Positions 10,217 through 19,245 of a DNA stretch of 64,000 bases are shown in pieces. The first letter of the stretch is position 1, and each line of letters begins with the position of its first letter. The stretch spans positions 1-64,000 of the forward strand of contig DYMN01000006.1 of the NCBI GenBank assembly GCA_020740485.1, written 5' to 3'. Below the pieces are notes generated by a model. The model had not been told where the DNA came from. It did not search any database and was given only the letters and a program-made list of their open reading frames with translations. The stretch comes from Polaribacter sp. GTDB taxonomy: Bacteria; Bacteroidota; Bacteroidia; Flavobacteriales; Flavobacteriaceae. The position numbers and the translations under genes are program-made.

Positions 10217-11017
10217 CTATTTTCCAAAAGAATAACGAATACCTACATTAAATCCTAAAGATGAATAAGGAAGGATTTTAGTCAATCGATGATTTTCAGG
10301 ACTTGTATTATTAAGTTTATCAACATAAATGATTTCTCTTTCATCCAACGGAATGTCATCAATTGTACGTTCTATAACAATTCCATCGGGATTTTTAGAT
10401 AAAGAATTATATTCTGTCAGTGTAGCTTTATCTTTTTTTACATTGATTCCTAAATAATCTAATTCAAAGTATAAACCCATATTATGATTGAATCTATATT
10501 CATAACCCAAAGCCCCTCTATATCCAAGAGGCATTTTACCTTTTACTTCATAAACGTATAAGATATCTAAAGTATATAATCCTACTTGATGATGCTCAGT
10601 TTTTTCTTCTGTCATTTTCCCTCCCACTTTTGTTGCGAATCCAAATTTAACATACAAACCGTTGTCCGATTTGTAGATTAATGTGGGCGCTAAACCAATA
10701 AATGTTGTTTTTGCATTTATTTTTTCAGAGCTTTCCTCACTTACACTTGCTTCAATTAATTGTTCACTTCCCATCAAGTAGGTAAACCCTAATTCAACCC
10801 CTAAATTATCGTTTAAAAAATAACCAAGATTAAGTTTTCCGTTTACTCCGGTTCCATAAGTTCCATAAATATTTTTTGCAGATGTGGGGAATGTTTTTTC
10901 AATCCCTAAAACCCTTTTTGGCATTCCTATGGAATAACCGGCTCCAAGAGAAGCGTAAAATTGGGCAAATGTGGTTGCAGACACTAGCATTAATGATAAT
11001 AAAAATAATTTTTTCAT
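10217..11017 (-). CDS. outer membrane beta-barrel protein (array copy)
   Basis: Signal peptide MKKLFLLSLMLVSATTFAQ, FYASLGAGYSIGMP, barrel-like alternation, C-terminal GIRYSFGK; close paralog of 11061-11891. Confidence 0.82.
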   Translation of the reverse strand: MKKLFLLSLMLVSATTFAQFYASLGAGYSIGMPKRVLGIEKTFPTSAKNIYGTYGTGVNGKLNLGYFLNDNLGVELGFTYLMGSEQLIEASVSEESSEKINAKTTFIGLAPTLIYKSDNGLYVKFGFATKVGGKMTEEKTEHHQVGLYTLDILYVYEVKGKMPLGYRGALGYEYRFNHNMGLYFELDYLGINVKKDKATLTEYNSLSKNPDGIVIERTIDDIPLDEREIIYVDKLNNTSPENHRLTKILPYSSLGFNVGIRYSFGK

Positions 11018-11060
11018 TTTAATTAATTTAAATTTTGATTACTCTCAAGTTTTTCAGCTA

Positions 11061-11891
11061 TCACTCCTTTTTTTTAGGAACCTCTATATGTATATTACCA
11101 ATAGTATAACGAATACCAATATTAAATCCAAAAGATGAATAAGGGCGGGTTTCGGTCAAATTATAGCTCCTCCACCAAGATGTTTCATCTGTATAATTCG
11201 AACAATGGCAACCTTCATCCTCAAAGGTACGAATAACAACACCATTCTCTGTTTCCTCGTAAGCAGTTAATGTAGATTTGTCTTTTTTTATACTGACATC
11301 AAGATATTCCATTTCTATGAACAAATTCAAATTGTTACCTACTTCAAATTCATATCCCATAGCACCGGTAAATCCAAGAGGCATTTTACCTTTACTTTCT
11401 AAAGTTCTTTTAGTTATGTATATCCCATTTACCTGTTCGGATCTCTCTGCTACTTTACCCCCTATTTTAGTTGCAAAGCCAAATTTACCATACAAACCAT
11501 TGTCCAATTTGTAAAATAATGTGGGAGCTAAACCAATAGATGTTGCTTTTGCTTTTGTGGTTATTTTTGTTTCACTATTAATAGAAACATATTCATATAT
11601 TCCAATTAATTGTTCACTCCCCATTAAATAGGTAAAACCTAATTCAACTCCTAAATTATCGTTTAAAAAGTAACCCAAGTTGAGTTTCCCGTTTACTCCG
11701 GTTCCATAAGTTCCATAAATGTTATTCTCATGAAATTCATAGTTAACTGTAGAATTAGAACCTTCATCAAGCCCTAAAACGCCATTACCATAAGGCATTC
11801 CCATAGAATAACCGGCTCCAAGAGAAGCGTAAAATTGTGCAAATGTAGTTGCAGAAACTAGCATTAATGATAATAATAAGATTTTTTTCAT
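11061..11891 (-). CDS. outer membrane beta-barrel protein (array copy)
   Basis: MKKILLLSLMLVSATTFAQFYASLGAGYSMGMPYG; shared NLGYFLNDNLGVELGFTYLMGSEQLI with the 10217 paralog. Confidence 0.82.
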   Translation of the reverse strand: MKKILLLSLMLVSATTFAQFYASLGAGYSMGMPYGNGVLGLDEGSNSTVNYEFHENNIYGTYGTGVNGKLNLGYFLNDNLGVELGFTYLMGSEQLIGIYEYVSINSETKITTKAKATSIGLAPTLFYKLDNGLYGKFGFATKIGGKVAERSEQVNGIYITKRTLESKGKMPLGFTGAMGYEFEVGNNLNLFIEMEYLDVSIKKDKSTLTAYEETENGVVIRTFEDEGCHCSNYTDETSWWRSYNLTETRPYSSFGFNIGIRYTIGNIHIEVPKKKE

Positions 11892-12142
11892 TTTAATTAA
11901 TTTAAATTTTGCTTACTCTTAAGTTTTTCAGCTATCACTCCTAACTCTTTTATAAATTTTCAGGATTACTCCTTTTATGTCTATTAGATTCCATTCTACT
12001 AAAACGGCATCGTGAAAATACTAAATAATTTTTTAATTTAAGTTTTTTTAACGCTGCAAAACTTTCAACCCTGATCTTGACAGATGTTCTTTTTCAGTGC
12101 ATCACTTTAGATTACTCAGTGCACCACATTAACCAATCTCAA

Positions 12143-12421
12143 TCAAAAAATCCTAAAATACAGAATCACTAAGGCGATTAAAATTACTCCCATTAACACG
12201 CCACGCGCTTTATAGTCTTCTTTTCGTTTGATAAACACAAAAAATAACAACAAATTGGGAATAGCCCCCAACGAAAGGACAAGTCTTTGCAAATGCCCTT
12301 CTATCATCATCTTCCACGAAGATTCAAACCCGTTCGGAGTGCCCAATCCCAAATAAAGATAGCTACCAACTAAGGTAGCTAAAATACTAAATAAAAATCC
12401 TATGGCTGTTTTTGGGTACAT
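12143..12421 (-). CDS. small membrane protein, copy 2 of 3
   Basis: MYPKTAIGFLFSILATLVGSYLYLGLGTPNGFESSWKMMIEGHLQRLVLSLGAIPNLLLFFVFIKRKEDYKARG; paralog of 9842 and 13472. Confidence 0.8.
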   Translation of the reverse strand: MYPKTAIGFLFSILATLVGSYLYLGLGTPNGFESSWKMMIEGHLQRLVLSLGAIPNLLLFFVFIKRKEDYKARGVLMGVILIALVILYFRIF

Positions 12422-12464
12422 ATTACAATATATAATTAAAGCAAAGATGAAAAAAAAAGGGAAT

Positions 12465-12493
12465 AAAAAAAGCCACCCTATAGGTGGCTTTTT
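12465..12493. terminator. intrinsic-terminator-like hairpin
   Basis: AAAAAAGCCACCctatAGGTGGCTTTTT. Confidence 0.75.
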
Positions 12494-12508
12494 ATAAATT
12501 AATGAATA

Positions 12509-13204
12509 TTACATAAATTTATATCCTACTCCTAATTGGAAGAATTGATTTTTTACTTGATAACTATCAGTTCCTATTTTGCCGTCAGATCCACTTACTT
12601 CTCCTTCTTCTGCTTTTTGGATGTCAGAAAGACCTAAATTATACCCTAAAGAAAACATTAGTCCATTTTCTAATTTATAACCAAGACCCATTTTTAAACC
12701 GAAATCAGTAGAATTATAATCTTCTTTCACGTCTTTATTGTCAAAACTAGCAACTAAATAGTCGTTTCCAGCTAAAGGGTGGTTTATATATACGTTACCA
12801 TCTTGTTTTGCAGATAATAAAAATCCAACATAAGGACCTACTTCAATACTCAAACTTTCAGTAACATAATATTTAGCTAATACAGGAATTTGTAAATAAG
12901 CCAAATTACCCTTTACTTCATTTTTTGTTTCAACTTCATTGTACTTTACATATTCCCCTTTTCCTTGAAAACCGGATCCAAAGTAATCCAATCCTGCTTG
13001 CAAAGCAAAAGCATCGCTCATTTCCATTTCAGCAAACACTCCTATATTCGGGCGAATAGCCGCTTTGAAAAGTGCATTGTAATCTTTATCTGTAGTCATA
13101 GTACCACCATAATTCACACCTACTTTAGCTCCAAAGGATATATCTTGAGCTAAGATAAAACTAGAAGATAAAACCGCTAAGGTCAATAAAAATAATTTTT
13201 TCAT
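12509..13204 (-). CDS. porin family / outer membrane beta-barrel protein (array copy)
   Basis: Signal peptide MKKLFLLTLAVLSSSFILAQ, FGAKVGVNYGG, FFQLGVGYKFM C-terminus. Confidence 0.82.
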   Translation of the reverse strand: MKKLFLLTLAVLSSSFILAQDISFGAKVGVNYGGTMTTDKDYNALFKAAIRPNIGVFAEMEMSDAFALQAGLDYFGSGFQGKGEYVKYNEVETKNEVKGNLAYLQIPVLAKYYVTESLSIEVGPYVGFLLSAKQDGNVYINHPLAGNDYLVASFDNKDVKEDYNSTDFGLKMGLGYKLENGLMFSLGYNLGLSDIQKAEEGEVSGSDGKIGTDSYQVKNQFFQLGVGYKFM

Positions 13205-13300
13205 TTTAATTAAGTTAAATTTTGCTTACTCTTAAGTTTTTCAGCTATCACTCCTTACTCTTTTTTTAAGGATTTTCAGGGTTACTCCTTTTTCGTTTAA
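13205..13300 (-). promoter_or_regulatory. conserved leader of the OMP array with repeated AAG-N2-TTTCAG-N3-T-N-ACTCC(TT) element
   Basis: cttAAGtttttcagctatcactcCTT...AAGgattttcagggttactcCTT; the same leader recurs at ~11025-11070 (one element), 11892-11985 and 14501-14585. Confidence 0.6.
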
Positions 13301-13471
13301 TAGATTCCATTCTACTAAAACGGTTGCGTAAAAATAATAAAAAATTTTAACTTAGTCATTTCGTTGATGGTTTTTTTAACGCTATAAAACTTTCAACCCT
13401 AAAACTTCACAGAGGTACTTTCTCATTGCATCACTTTAGCTTACTCAGTGCACTACATTGACCAATCTCAA

Positions 13472-13750
13472 TCAAAAAATTCTAAAATACAGAATCACTA
13501 ATGCGATAAAAATTACTCCCATCAACACCCCACGCGCTTTATAGTCTTCTTTTCGTTTGATAAACACAAAAAACAACAACAAATTGGGAATAGCACCCAA
13601 TGAAAGAACAATACTTTGTAAATGCCCTTCTATCATCATTTTCCATGAAGTTTCAAACCCGTCCGGTGTGGCAAATTCCAAATAGATATAACTTCCGGCG
13701 ATGGTGGCTAAAATACTGAATAAAAAACCTATGGCTATTTTTTGGTACAT
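13472..13750 (-). CDS. small membrane protein, copy 3 of 3
   Basis: MYQKIAIGFLFSILATIAGSYIYLEFATPDGFETSWKMMIEGHLQSIVLSLGAIPNLLLFFVFIKRKEDYKARG. Confidence 0.8.
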   Translation of the reverse strand: MYQKIAIGFLFSILATIAGSYIYLEFATPDGFETSWKMMIEGHLQSIVLSLGAIPNLLLFFVFIKRKEDYKARGVLMGVIFIALVILYFRIF

Positions 13751-13784
13751 GTTCTAAACGATTAATTCCATGTAAAGATAATAA

Positions 13785-13812
13785 AAAAAAGCTGTCCAAA
13801 AGGACAGCTTTT
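13785..13812. terminator. intrinsic-terminator-like hairpin
   Basis: AAAAAGCTGTCCaaaaGGACAGCTTTTA. Confidence 0.75.
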
Positions 13813-13840
13813 ATGTTTTAGTAAAAAAAGTTGTTCAAAA

Positions 13841-14488
13841 TTAGAAAGCATATCCTAATTTCAAACCACCAATCATACCAGGAATTATTTCGAAAATTTT
13901 AGCACCATCTACTTCAGTTGTTGTTAAACCAGTACCGGATAATTTACTTTTACCATCCACTCCTGAGAATAAACCTAAACCAAGTTCAGCTCCTAAATAT
14001 ACTTTTTTAGCAAAATAGTAATCAGCACCTAAAGATACTCTTACACCAAACATTGAATTACTTTCTTCATAGTTCAAAACGCTAGCAGGAGAAGAATTTG
14101 AGTCAGTTACATCATGTTTTCCACCTGTTTTTTTGAATAGGAAATCACCGGCTAAAAATGGATCAAGACGGTCAGTGCCTTCAAAATGTTTTTCATACCC
14201 TAATCCAATTGTGAATGCAGATTCAGAATCAATTGTTTCTACTTTGCTAACAGTTTCACTTTCTTTAGCATTGTAAATAAGTACCATAGCACGAACAGCA
14301 GATTTGTCAGAATTGAAATATCTCAATTTTACAACAGCACCAACACCTTGGCCAGCATCATGTGGAGTAACAACAGAATTACTAATACCTCCGGTTAATC
14401 CAAAATCAGTAGCAAAATCACCTTTCACAGCTTTGTACTGCGCGTTAATAGAACTAAAAATTGCAATTGCAACAAATGTTAATAAAAT
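13841..14488 (-). CDS. outer membrane beta-barrel protein (array copy) lacking a canonical start codon
   Basis: In-frame upstream reading gives KKKKILLTFVAIAIFSSINAQYKAVKGDF..., an apparent signal peptide; the expected ATG is AAA inside an A13 run. Nearest candidate starts are ATT at 14486-14488 or GTG at 14426-14428 (the latter would remove the signal peptide). Confidence 0.65.
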   Translation of the reverse strand: MLLTFVAIAIFSSINAQYKAVKGDFATDFGLTGGISNSVVTPHDAGQGVGAVVKLRYFNSDKSAVRAMVLIYNAKESETVSKVETIDSESAFTIGLGYEKHFEGTDRLDPFLAGDFLFKKTGGKHDVTDSNSSPASVLNYEESNSMFGVRVSLGADYYFAKKVYLGAELGLGLFSGVDGKSKLSGTGLTTTEVDGAKIFEIIPGMIGGLKLGYAF

Positions 14489-14653
14489 TTTTTTTTTTTT
14501 AATTAAGTTAAATTTTGCTTACTCTTAAGTTTTTCAGCTATCACTCCTTACTCTTTTTGAGGATTTTCAGGGTTAATCCATTTTAATTTATATGAACTAA
14601 GATGTAACAATTTGTTAGAGGTTGCGTAAAAATACAAATTTTATAAAATAAAG

Positions 14654-15430
14654 CTACAACTCCCAATTATTCAAATCATCAATAAAATGATGGGCGGTTA
14701 GGTCAAATTGTACCGGTACAATAGAAATATAATTATTTGCCAACGCCCATTCATCAGTATCTTCGCCTTTGTCCATATTTACAAATTTTCCGGTGAGCCA
14801 ATAGTATTCTTTACCATGCGGATTGACACGTTTATCAAATTCTTCTTCCCAATAAGCGCGCGCTTGCCTACAGATTTTTATGCCTTTAAACGTTTTTTCT
14901 TTTGATTTCGGGAAATTGACATTTAATACTACGCCACTGGGTAATCCGTTTTTCAATACCCCTAAAACAATATTTTTGATGTATGCTTTTAAATGTTCAA
15001 ATTCGGCATTGTATGAGTAATCCAAAAGTGAAAAGCCCACCGCAGGCACGCCTTCTACACCTGCTTCTACCGCCGCACTCATCGTTCCGGAATAAATGAC
15101 ATTGATGGATGAATTAGAACCGTGATTAATGCCGGAAACACATATATCCGGTTTTTTATTGAGGAGTTCATTGACCGCTAATTTCACACAGTCTGCCGGA
15201 GTGCCACTGCACGAATATTCTATTTGAGGACCGTTATCTATGTTCACGGGTTCTACAAAAAGCGTATTGTTTACCGTGATAGCGTGACCCATGCCACTTT
15301 GCGGGCTATCCGGTGCCACTACTACTACTTCGCCAATTTCATTCATAGCATCTATGAGATTTCTGATGCCCGGCGCTGTGATACCGTCGTCATTGGTCAC
15401 TAATATTAAGGGTTTTTTTGGTTGTATCAT
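14654..15430 (-). CDS. surE: 5'/3'-nucleotidase SurE
   Basis: PLILVTNDDGITAPGIRNL, VAPDSPQSGMGHAITV, CSGTPADCVKLA, SGINHGSNSSINVIYSGTMSAAVEA. Confidence 0.95.
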   Translation of the reverse strand: MIQPKKPLILVTNDDGITAPGIRNLIDAMNEIGEVVVVAPDSPQSGMGHAITVNNTLFVEPVNIDNGPQIEYSCSGTPADCVKLAVNELLNKKPDICVSGINHGSNSSINVIYSGTMSAAVEAGVEGVPAVGFSLLDYSYNAEFEHLKAYIKNIVLGVLKNGLPSGVVLNVNFPKSKEKTFKGIKICRQARAYWEEEFDKRVNPHGKEYYWLTGKFVNMDKGEDTDEWALANNYISIVPVQFDLTAHHFIDDLNNWEL

Positions 15431-15477
15431 TTTAGAATTACGATTTACGATTTTAGAATTACGATTTTAGAATTACG

Positions 15478-15495
15478 TCCCGATAACTATCGGGA
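15478..15495. repeat. palindromic intergenic repeat TCCCGATA-ac-TATCGGGA
   Basis: Perfect 8-bp arms with 2-nt loop; diverged relatives at 15542, 30084 and 38892. Confidence 0.75.
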
Positions 15496-15566
15496 TACGA
15501 TTTTAGTCCCGAAAGTTTTTGCGACACGATTTTAGATTTACGTTTCGATAACTATCTGAATACGTA

Positions 15567-15594
15567 TTATTAAAGGTGGTTGAGCTTGCCTGCA
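15567..15594. repeat. 28-nt dispersed repeat (inverted copy at 45360-45387)
   Basis: TTATTAAAGGTGGTTGAGCTTGCCTGCA is the exact reverse complement of 45360-45387. Confidence 0.85.
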
Positions 15595-15893
15595 CTGATC
15601 TTCGGTCGTTGAGCGGAGTCGAAACGCCGAAGTGTCGAAACCACGATTTTAAATTTTAAAGACACTATCCTAAAAAGGGAATGCGTTTTAAATTCTCAAA
15701 AATAGAACTTATTACCCATACCGATTTTATTTTGTTTTAAATAATTATTAACAAGTTTTTAAGGTTATTCTTGCATTTCTAAAAATATTAACATTATTTT
15801 GGAATACTTTTTGAATGTATGAGCGTTAATAGATGTAACATTGCCGTCCGTTTGGAAGACAAACGTTAAATCGTCTAAAAACTAATTATTATA

Positions 15894-18026
15894 ATGTCTA
15901 TTTTAAATTTTATGAAGCGAAATTATAAATATTTGATTCCTATTGTGTTGATTGCGGGTGTGTTGTTGAGTTTTAAATTCCACAACGAGCCCGATCCGGT
16001 GAAAGATAGAGCCATTCTCGAAGTTTTAAACTATATTTTGCGAGAAGGTCATTATCAACCAAAACCTATTGACGACGCTTTTTCTAAGAATATTTACAAG
16101 GAATTTATTAAAATATTAGATCCTTCAAAGCATTATTTTTATCAATCTGATATCAATGATTTTCAAAAGTACGAAAATAAAATTGACGATCAAATTTTGA
16201 ATAATGACTTGACTTTTTTCTACACCGTTTACAATAAGTATATTCAAAGAGTGGAAGAATCAAAAGCTTTTCAAAAAGAAGCTTTAAACGAACCTATTAC
16301 ACTCACAGAGGATAAAGACTACAACTTTGATGAAGAAAAACTCTCATTTTCAAAAAACAAAAAGGAAATGCAAGAATCTTGGCGTTTGCAAATGAAAATG
16401 AGGTATTTGGGAAATTTATATGATAAAGAAACCACTGAAACTGATTTAGTAAAAAATGATTCCACTTATGTTCCAAAAACTTTTGAAACATTACAAAACG
16501 AGGCTTTAGAAGCTACCAAGAAAAACATGAACGATTTGTATGACAGATTAAAAGAATTAAATGAAGATGATTACTATGCCCTGTTTTTAAATGTTTTATC
16601 AGCTCAATTTGACCCGCACACCAATTATTTTGACCCTAAAATCAAAAAGAGTTTTGACATTTCTATGTCCGGAAAATTGGAAGGAATTGGGGCGCGATTG
16701 CAAAAAGAGGGCGAATACACCAAAGTGTTTGAACTTATTTCGGGTGGTCCCGCTTGGCGTTCCGGTGAATTGGAAGTAGGCGACATCATCTTAAAAGTAG
16801 CACAAGGCGATGAAGAACCTTTGGATATAGTAGGAATGCGTTTGGATGATGCTATTGAATTTATCAAAGGGAAAAAAGGAACGACCGTGAAATTGACTTT
16901 GAAAAAAGTAGATGGAACCATAAAAGTCATTCCAATAGTTCGTGACATTGTAGAAATTGAAGAAACTTTTGTAAAATCATCCATTGTAGAAAAAAACGGT
17001 AAAAAATACGGTATCATCAATCTACCTAAATTCTATTTTGATATGGACGGAAAGAGTTTTCACAATTCTGCCGATGATATGGAAAAAGAAATTAAAAATC
17101 TCAAGAAAGAAGGCGTGAGCGGTATTATGTTGGATTTACGCGATAATGGCGGTGGTTCGCTGAAAACAGCCATAGATATTTCAGGGTTGTTTATTGACAA
17201 AGGACCTGTGGTGCAGGTAAAATATCGCGGGGAAAAACCAACGATTAAAGACGATGAAAAATCCGGAATTTTGTGGGAGGGTCCGCTTGTGGTTTTAGTT
17301 AATGAACTTTCTGCATCCGCTTCAGAAATTGTGGCTGCCGCCCTACAAGATTACGGCAGAGCAGTAGTGGTGGGTAGCAAACAAACTTATGGAAAAGGTA
17401 CTGTACAAAATTTTTACGAACTCAATGAATACGCTAAAAACAAACAAGATTTAGGGTCATTGAAAATGACCATCCAAAAGTTTTATAGAATCAATGGTGG
17501 TTCCACTCAATTAAATGGCGTAGTGCCTGATGTTATAGTACCAACGCGTTATTCCTATTTAAAAATTGGGGAGCGTGATGAAAAATTTCCATTAGCTTGG
17601 GATAAAATAGCACCTGCAAATTACTCAAAATGGAATGGTTACGAGAATTTTGATGCCGTAGTCAATGAAAGTAGCTTAAGGGTCAATGATAATGAAACCT
17701 TTAATTTAATCAATGATAACGCAAAATGGTTGGATGAAAACCAAAAGGATAATCTCATTTCTTTAAATTATAATAAATACAAAGAAAAGATAAAAACTAA
17801 CGAGGATAAAGCCAAAACCTTTGATAAAATTAAGGAATTTAATTCCGGTTTAAACTTCAATTCGCCGGAATATGAAAAAACTTTAGTTGCCAATGACACA
17901 CTTCTTCAAAAGAAAAGAGACGATTGGCATAAAGAGTTAAGCGAAGATGTTTATGTAGATGAAGGTTTGCGTATATTAGAGTCGCTTAAAGTAAAATCCG
18001 TTGGGTCGGTTGCAATAAAACCTTAA
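15894..18026 (+). CDS. prc: carboxy-terminal processing (tail-specific) S41 peptidase
   Basis: PDZ domain (ISGGPAWRSGELEVGDIILKV), S41 catalytic region (LVNELSASASEIVAAALQDYGRAVVVGSKQTYGKGTVQ). Confidence 0.93.
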   Translation: MSILNFMKRNYKYLIPIVLIAGVLLSFKFHNEPDPVKDRAILEVLNYILREGHYQPKPIDDAFSKNIYKEFIKILDPSKHYFYQSDINDFQKYENKIDDQILNNDLTFFYTVYNKYIQRVEESKAFQKEALNEPITLTEDKDYNFDEEKLSFSKNKKEMQESWRLQMKMRYLGNLYDKETTETDLVKNDSTYVPKTFETLQNEALEATKKNMNDLYDRLKELNEDDYYALFLNVLSAQFDPHTNYFDPKIKKSFDISMSGKLEGIGARLQKEGEYTKVFELISGGPAWRSGELEVGDIILKVAQGDEEPLDIVGMRLDDAIEFIKGKKGTTVKLTLKKVDGTIKVIPIVRDIVEIEETFVKSSIVEKNGKKYGIINLPKFYFDMDGKSFHNSADDMEKEIKNLKKEGVSGIMLDLRDNGGGSLKTAIDISGLFIDKGPVVQVKYRGEKPTIKDDEKSGILWEGPLVVLVNELSASASEIVAAALQDYGRAVVVGSKQTYGKGTVQNFYELNEYAKNKQDLGSLKMTIQKFYRINGGSTQLNGVVPDVIVPTRYSYLKIGERDEKFPLAWDKIAPANYSKWNGYENFDAVVNESSLRVNDNETFNLINDNAKWLDENQKDNLISLNYNKYKEKIKTNEDKAKTFDKIKEFNSGLNFNSPEYEKTLVANDTLLQKKRDDWHKELSEDVYVDEGLRILESLKVKSVGSVAIKP

Positions 18027-18043
18027 TTCAACCAAAAAAAATT

Positions 18044-18084
18044 AAAGGGGCAAAAAATATTTTTTAATATTTTTTGCCCCTTTT
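18044..18084. terminator. intrinsic-terminator-like hairpin
   Basis: AAAGGGGCAAAAAATATTtttTAATATTTTTTGCCCCTTTT. Confidence 0.75.
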
Positions 18085-18109
18085 CTATTGTATAAAATTC
18101 GATAAAAAA

Positions 18110-19135
18110 CTATAAATCAAAGCGAACACCCATTGAAATATTTGTGGTTTCAGTGTTTTTGAAAAGCGGATGCAAATCGTATTTTATGTATAAATTAGTG
18201 TCTTGGTAACCTATTGAACCCATTAAACCATACAATAAATTGTTCGTATTGTAATCAGCACTGATCTTTTCTTTCTTTTGTTCGCGAGGCGGATCGTATT
18301 TGATAATTTGTTTGGTATTGATTCGCAAGCCGGCGTAGCCACCAAAACCTATTTTTACACTTTTATTTCTCGTCGGAATCATTTTACCATCCACTTCTTT
18401 ATTGCCTGAAAAATCAAATTCTAACCCAACGGGAACGATGATGGAGGTGTTTCTCAATTTTGATTTTTTTAAATCTTCCGAATGTGTTATTATTTGAGTA
18501 TAATCACCTGCATCTACATGATACTGATTATTAAATAGTTTCAACTCATTCCATTGAAAAGAAATACCATAAGTCAAGTTAACCAAGCTACTTTCCTTAC
18601 TGAAAGAAGTCTTGTAGCCCCAACCCAATTCTAAAAAATTAGAGTTCCAAATATCGTAAGTACTGCTGTCTAATGATTGCAATGTCCCGTCAGTCAGTGC
18701 GTTATTTAACCCAAACGCAAAAACAAGTCGGTTTTCGGTGCGTCTGTAATCATCCTCAGACTTTTTCTTCTTTTTAATGTGAATTTCAACGTTACTTTTA
18801 TCATTTTTTGGTACCGTATCAATTCTTATGTCATTTTCGAAAGCACTCACAACAATTTCTTTGGTAAACTCATTCATTATTTCGGAGCTTTCGGTGGCAA
18901 TATTTGAAATTTTTTTGCCAATATTTCCTGCAACTTCTTTTTTGAGTTCATCAGCTTTTTCCTTATCAATTTCACCTGATTCAAGTTGCTTGTCTATAAT
19001 TTTCAATTTTTCAATCAGATCATTTGCATGTAATTTAATTTCAGCATTCAAGCTATCCAATTTTTCTTTAGGATATTCTTGAGACAACAAGAAAAACGGA
19101 AATAATAAAAATGTAAATAATAGTTTTGCTTTCAT
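18110..19135 (-). CDS. putative outer membrane beta-barrel protein with N-terminal coiled-coil segment
   Basis: Signal peptide MKAKLLFTFLLFPFFLLSQ; charged helical region; barrel-like C-terminus NISMGVRFDL. Confidence 0.6.
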   Translation of the reverse strand: MKAKLLFTFLLFPFFLLSQEYPKEKLDSLNAEIKLHANDLIEKLKIIDKQLESGEIDKEKADELKKEVAGNIGKKISNIATESSEIMNEFTKEIVVSAFENDIRIDTVPKNDKSNVEIHIKKKKKSEDDYRRTENRLVFAFGLNNALTDGTLQSLDSSTYDIWNSNFLELGWGYKTSFSKESSLVNLTYGISFQWNELKLFNNQYHVDAGDYTQIITHSEDLKKSKLRNTSIIVPVGLEFDFSGNKEVDGKMIPTRNKSVKIGFGGYAGLRINTKQIIKYDPPREQKKEKISADYNTNNLLYGLMGSIGYQDTNLYIKYDLHPLFKNTETTNISMGVRFDL

Positions 19136-19245
19136 GAGTTGATTATTAGATTATTAATTATTAAGTTATTGATTATTGGACTAAACAAAGATGTTCAGTT
19201 AGCTATCGGAATCGCTATCGTTCAACTTCCAACTTCTACTATTCC

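Noticed and set aside
16625-17020. 131-aa minus-strand ORF inside prc
   Set aside because: Shadow ORF of the S41 peptidase PDZ region.
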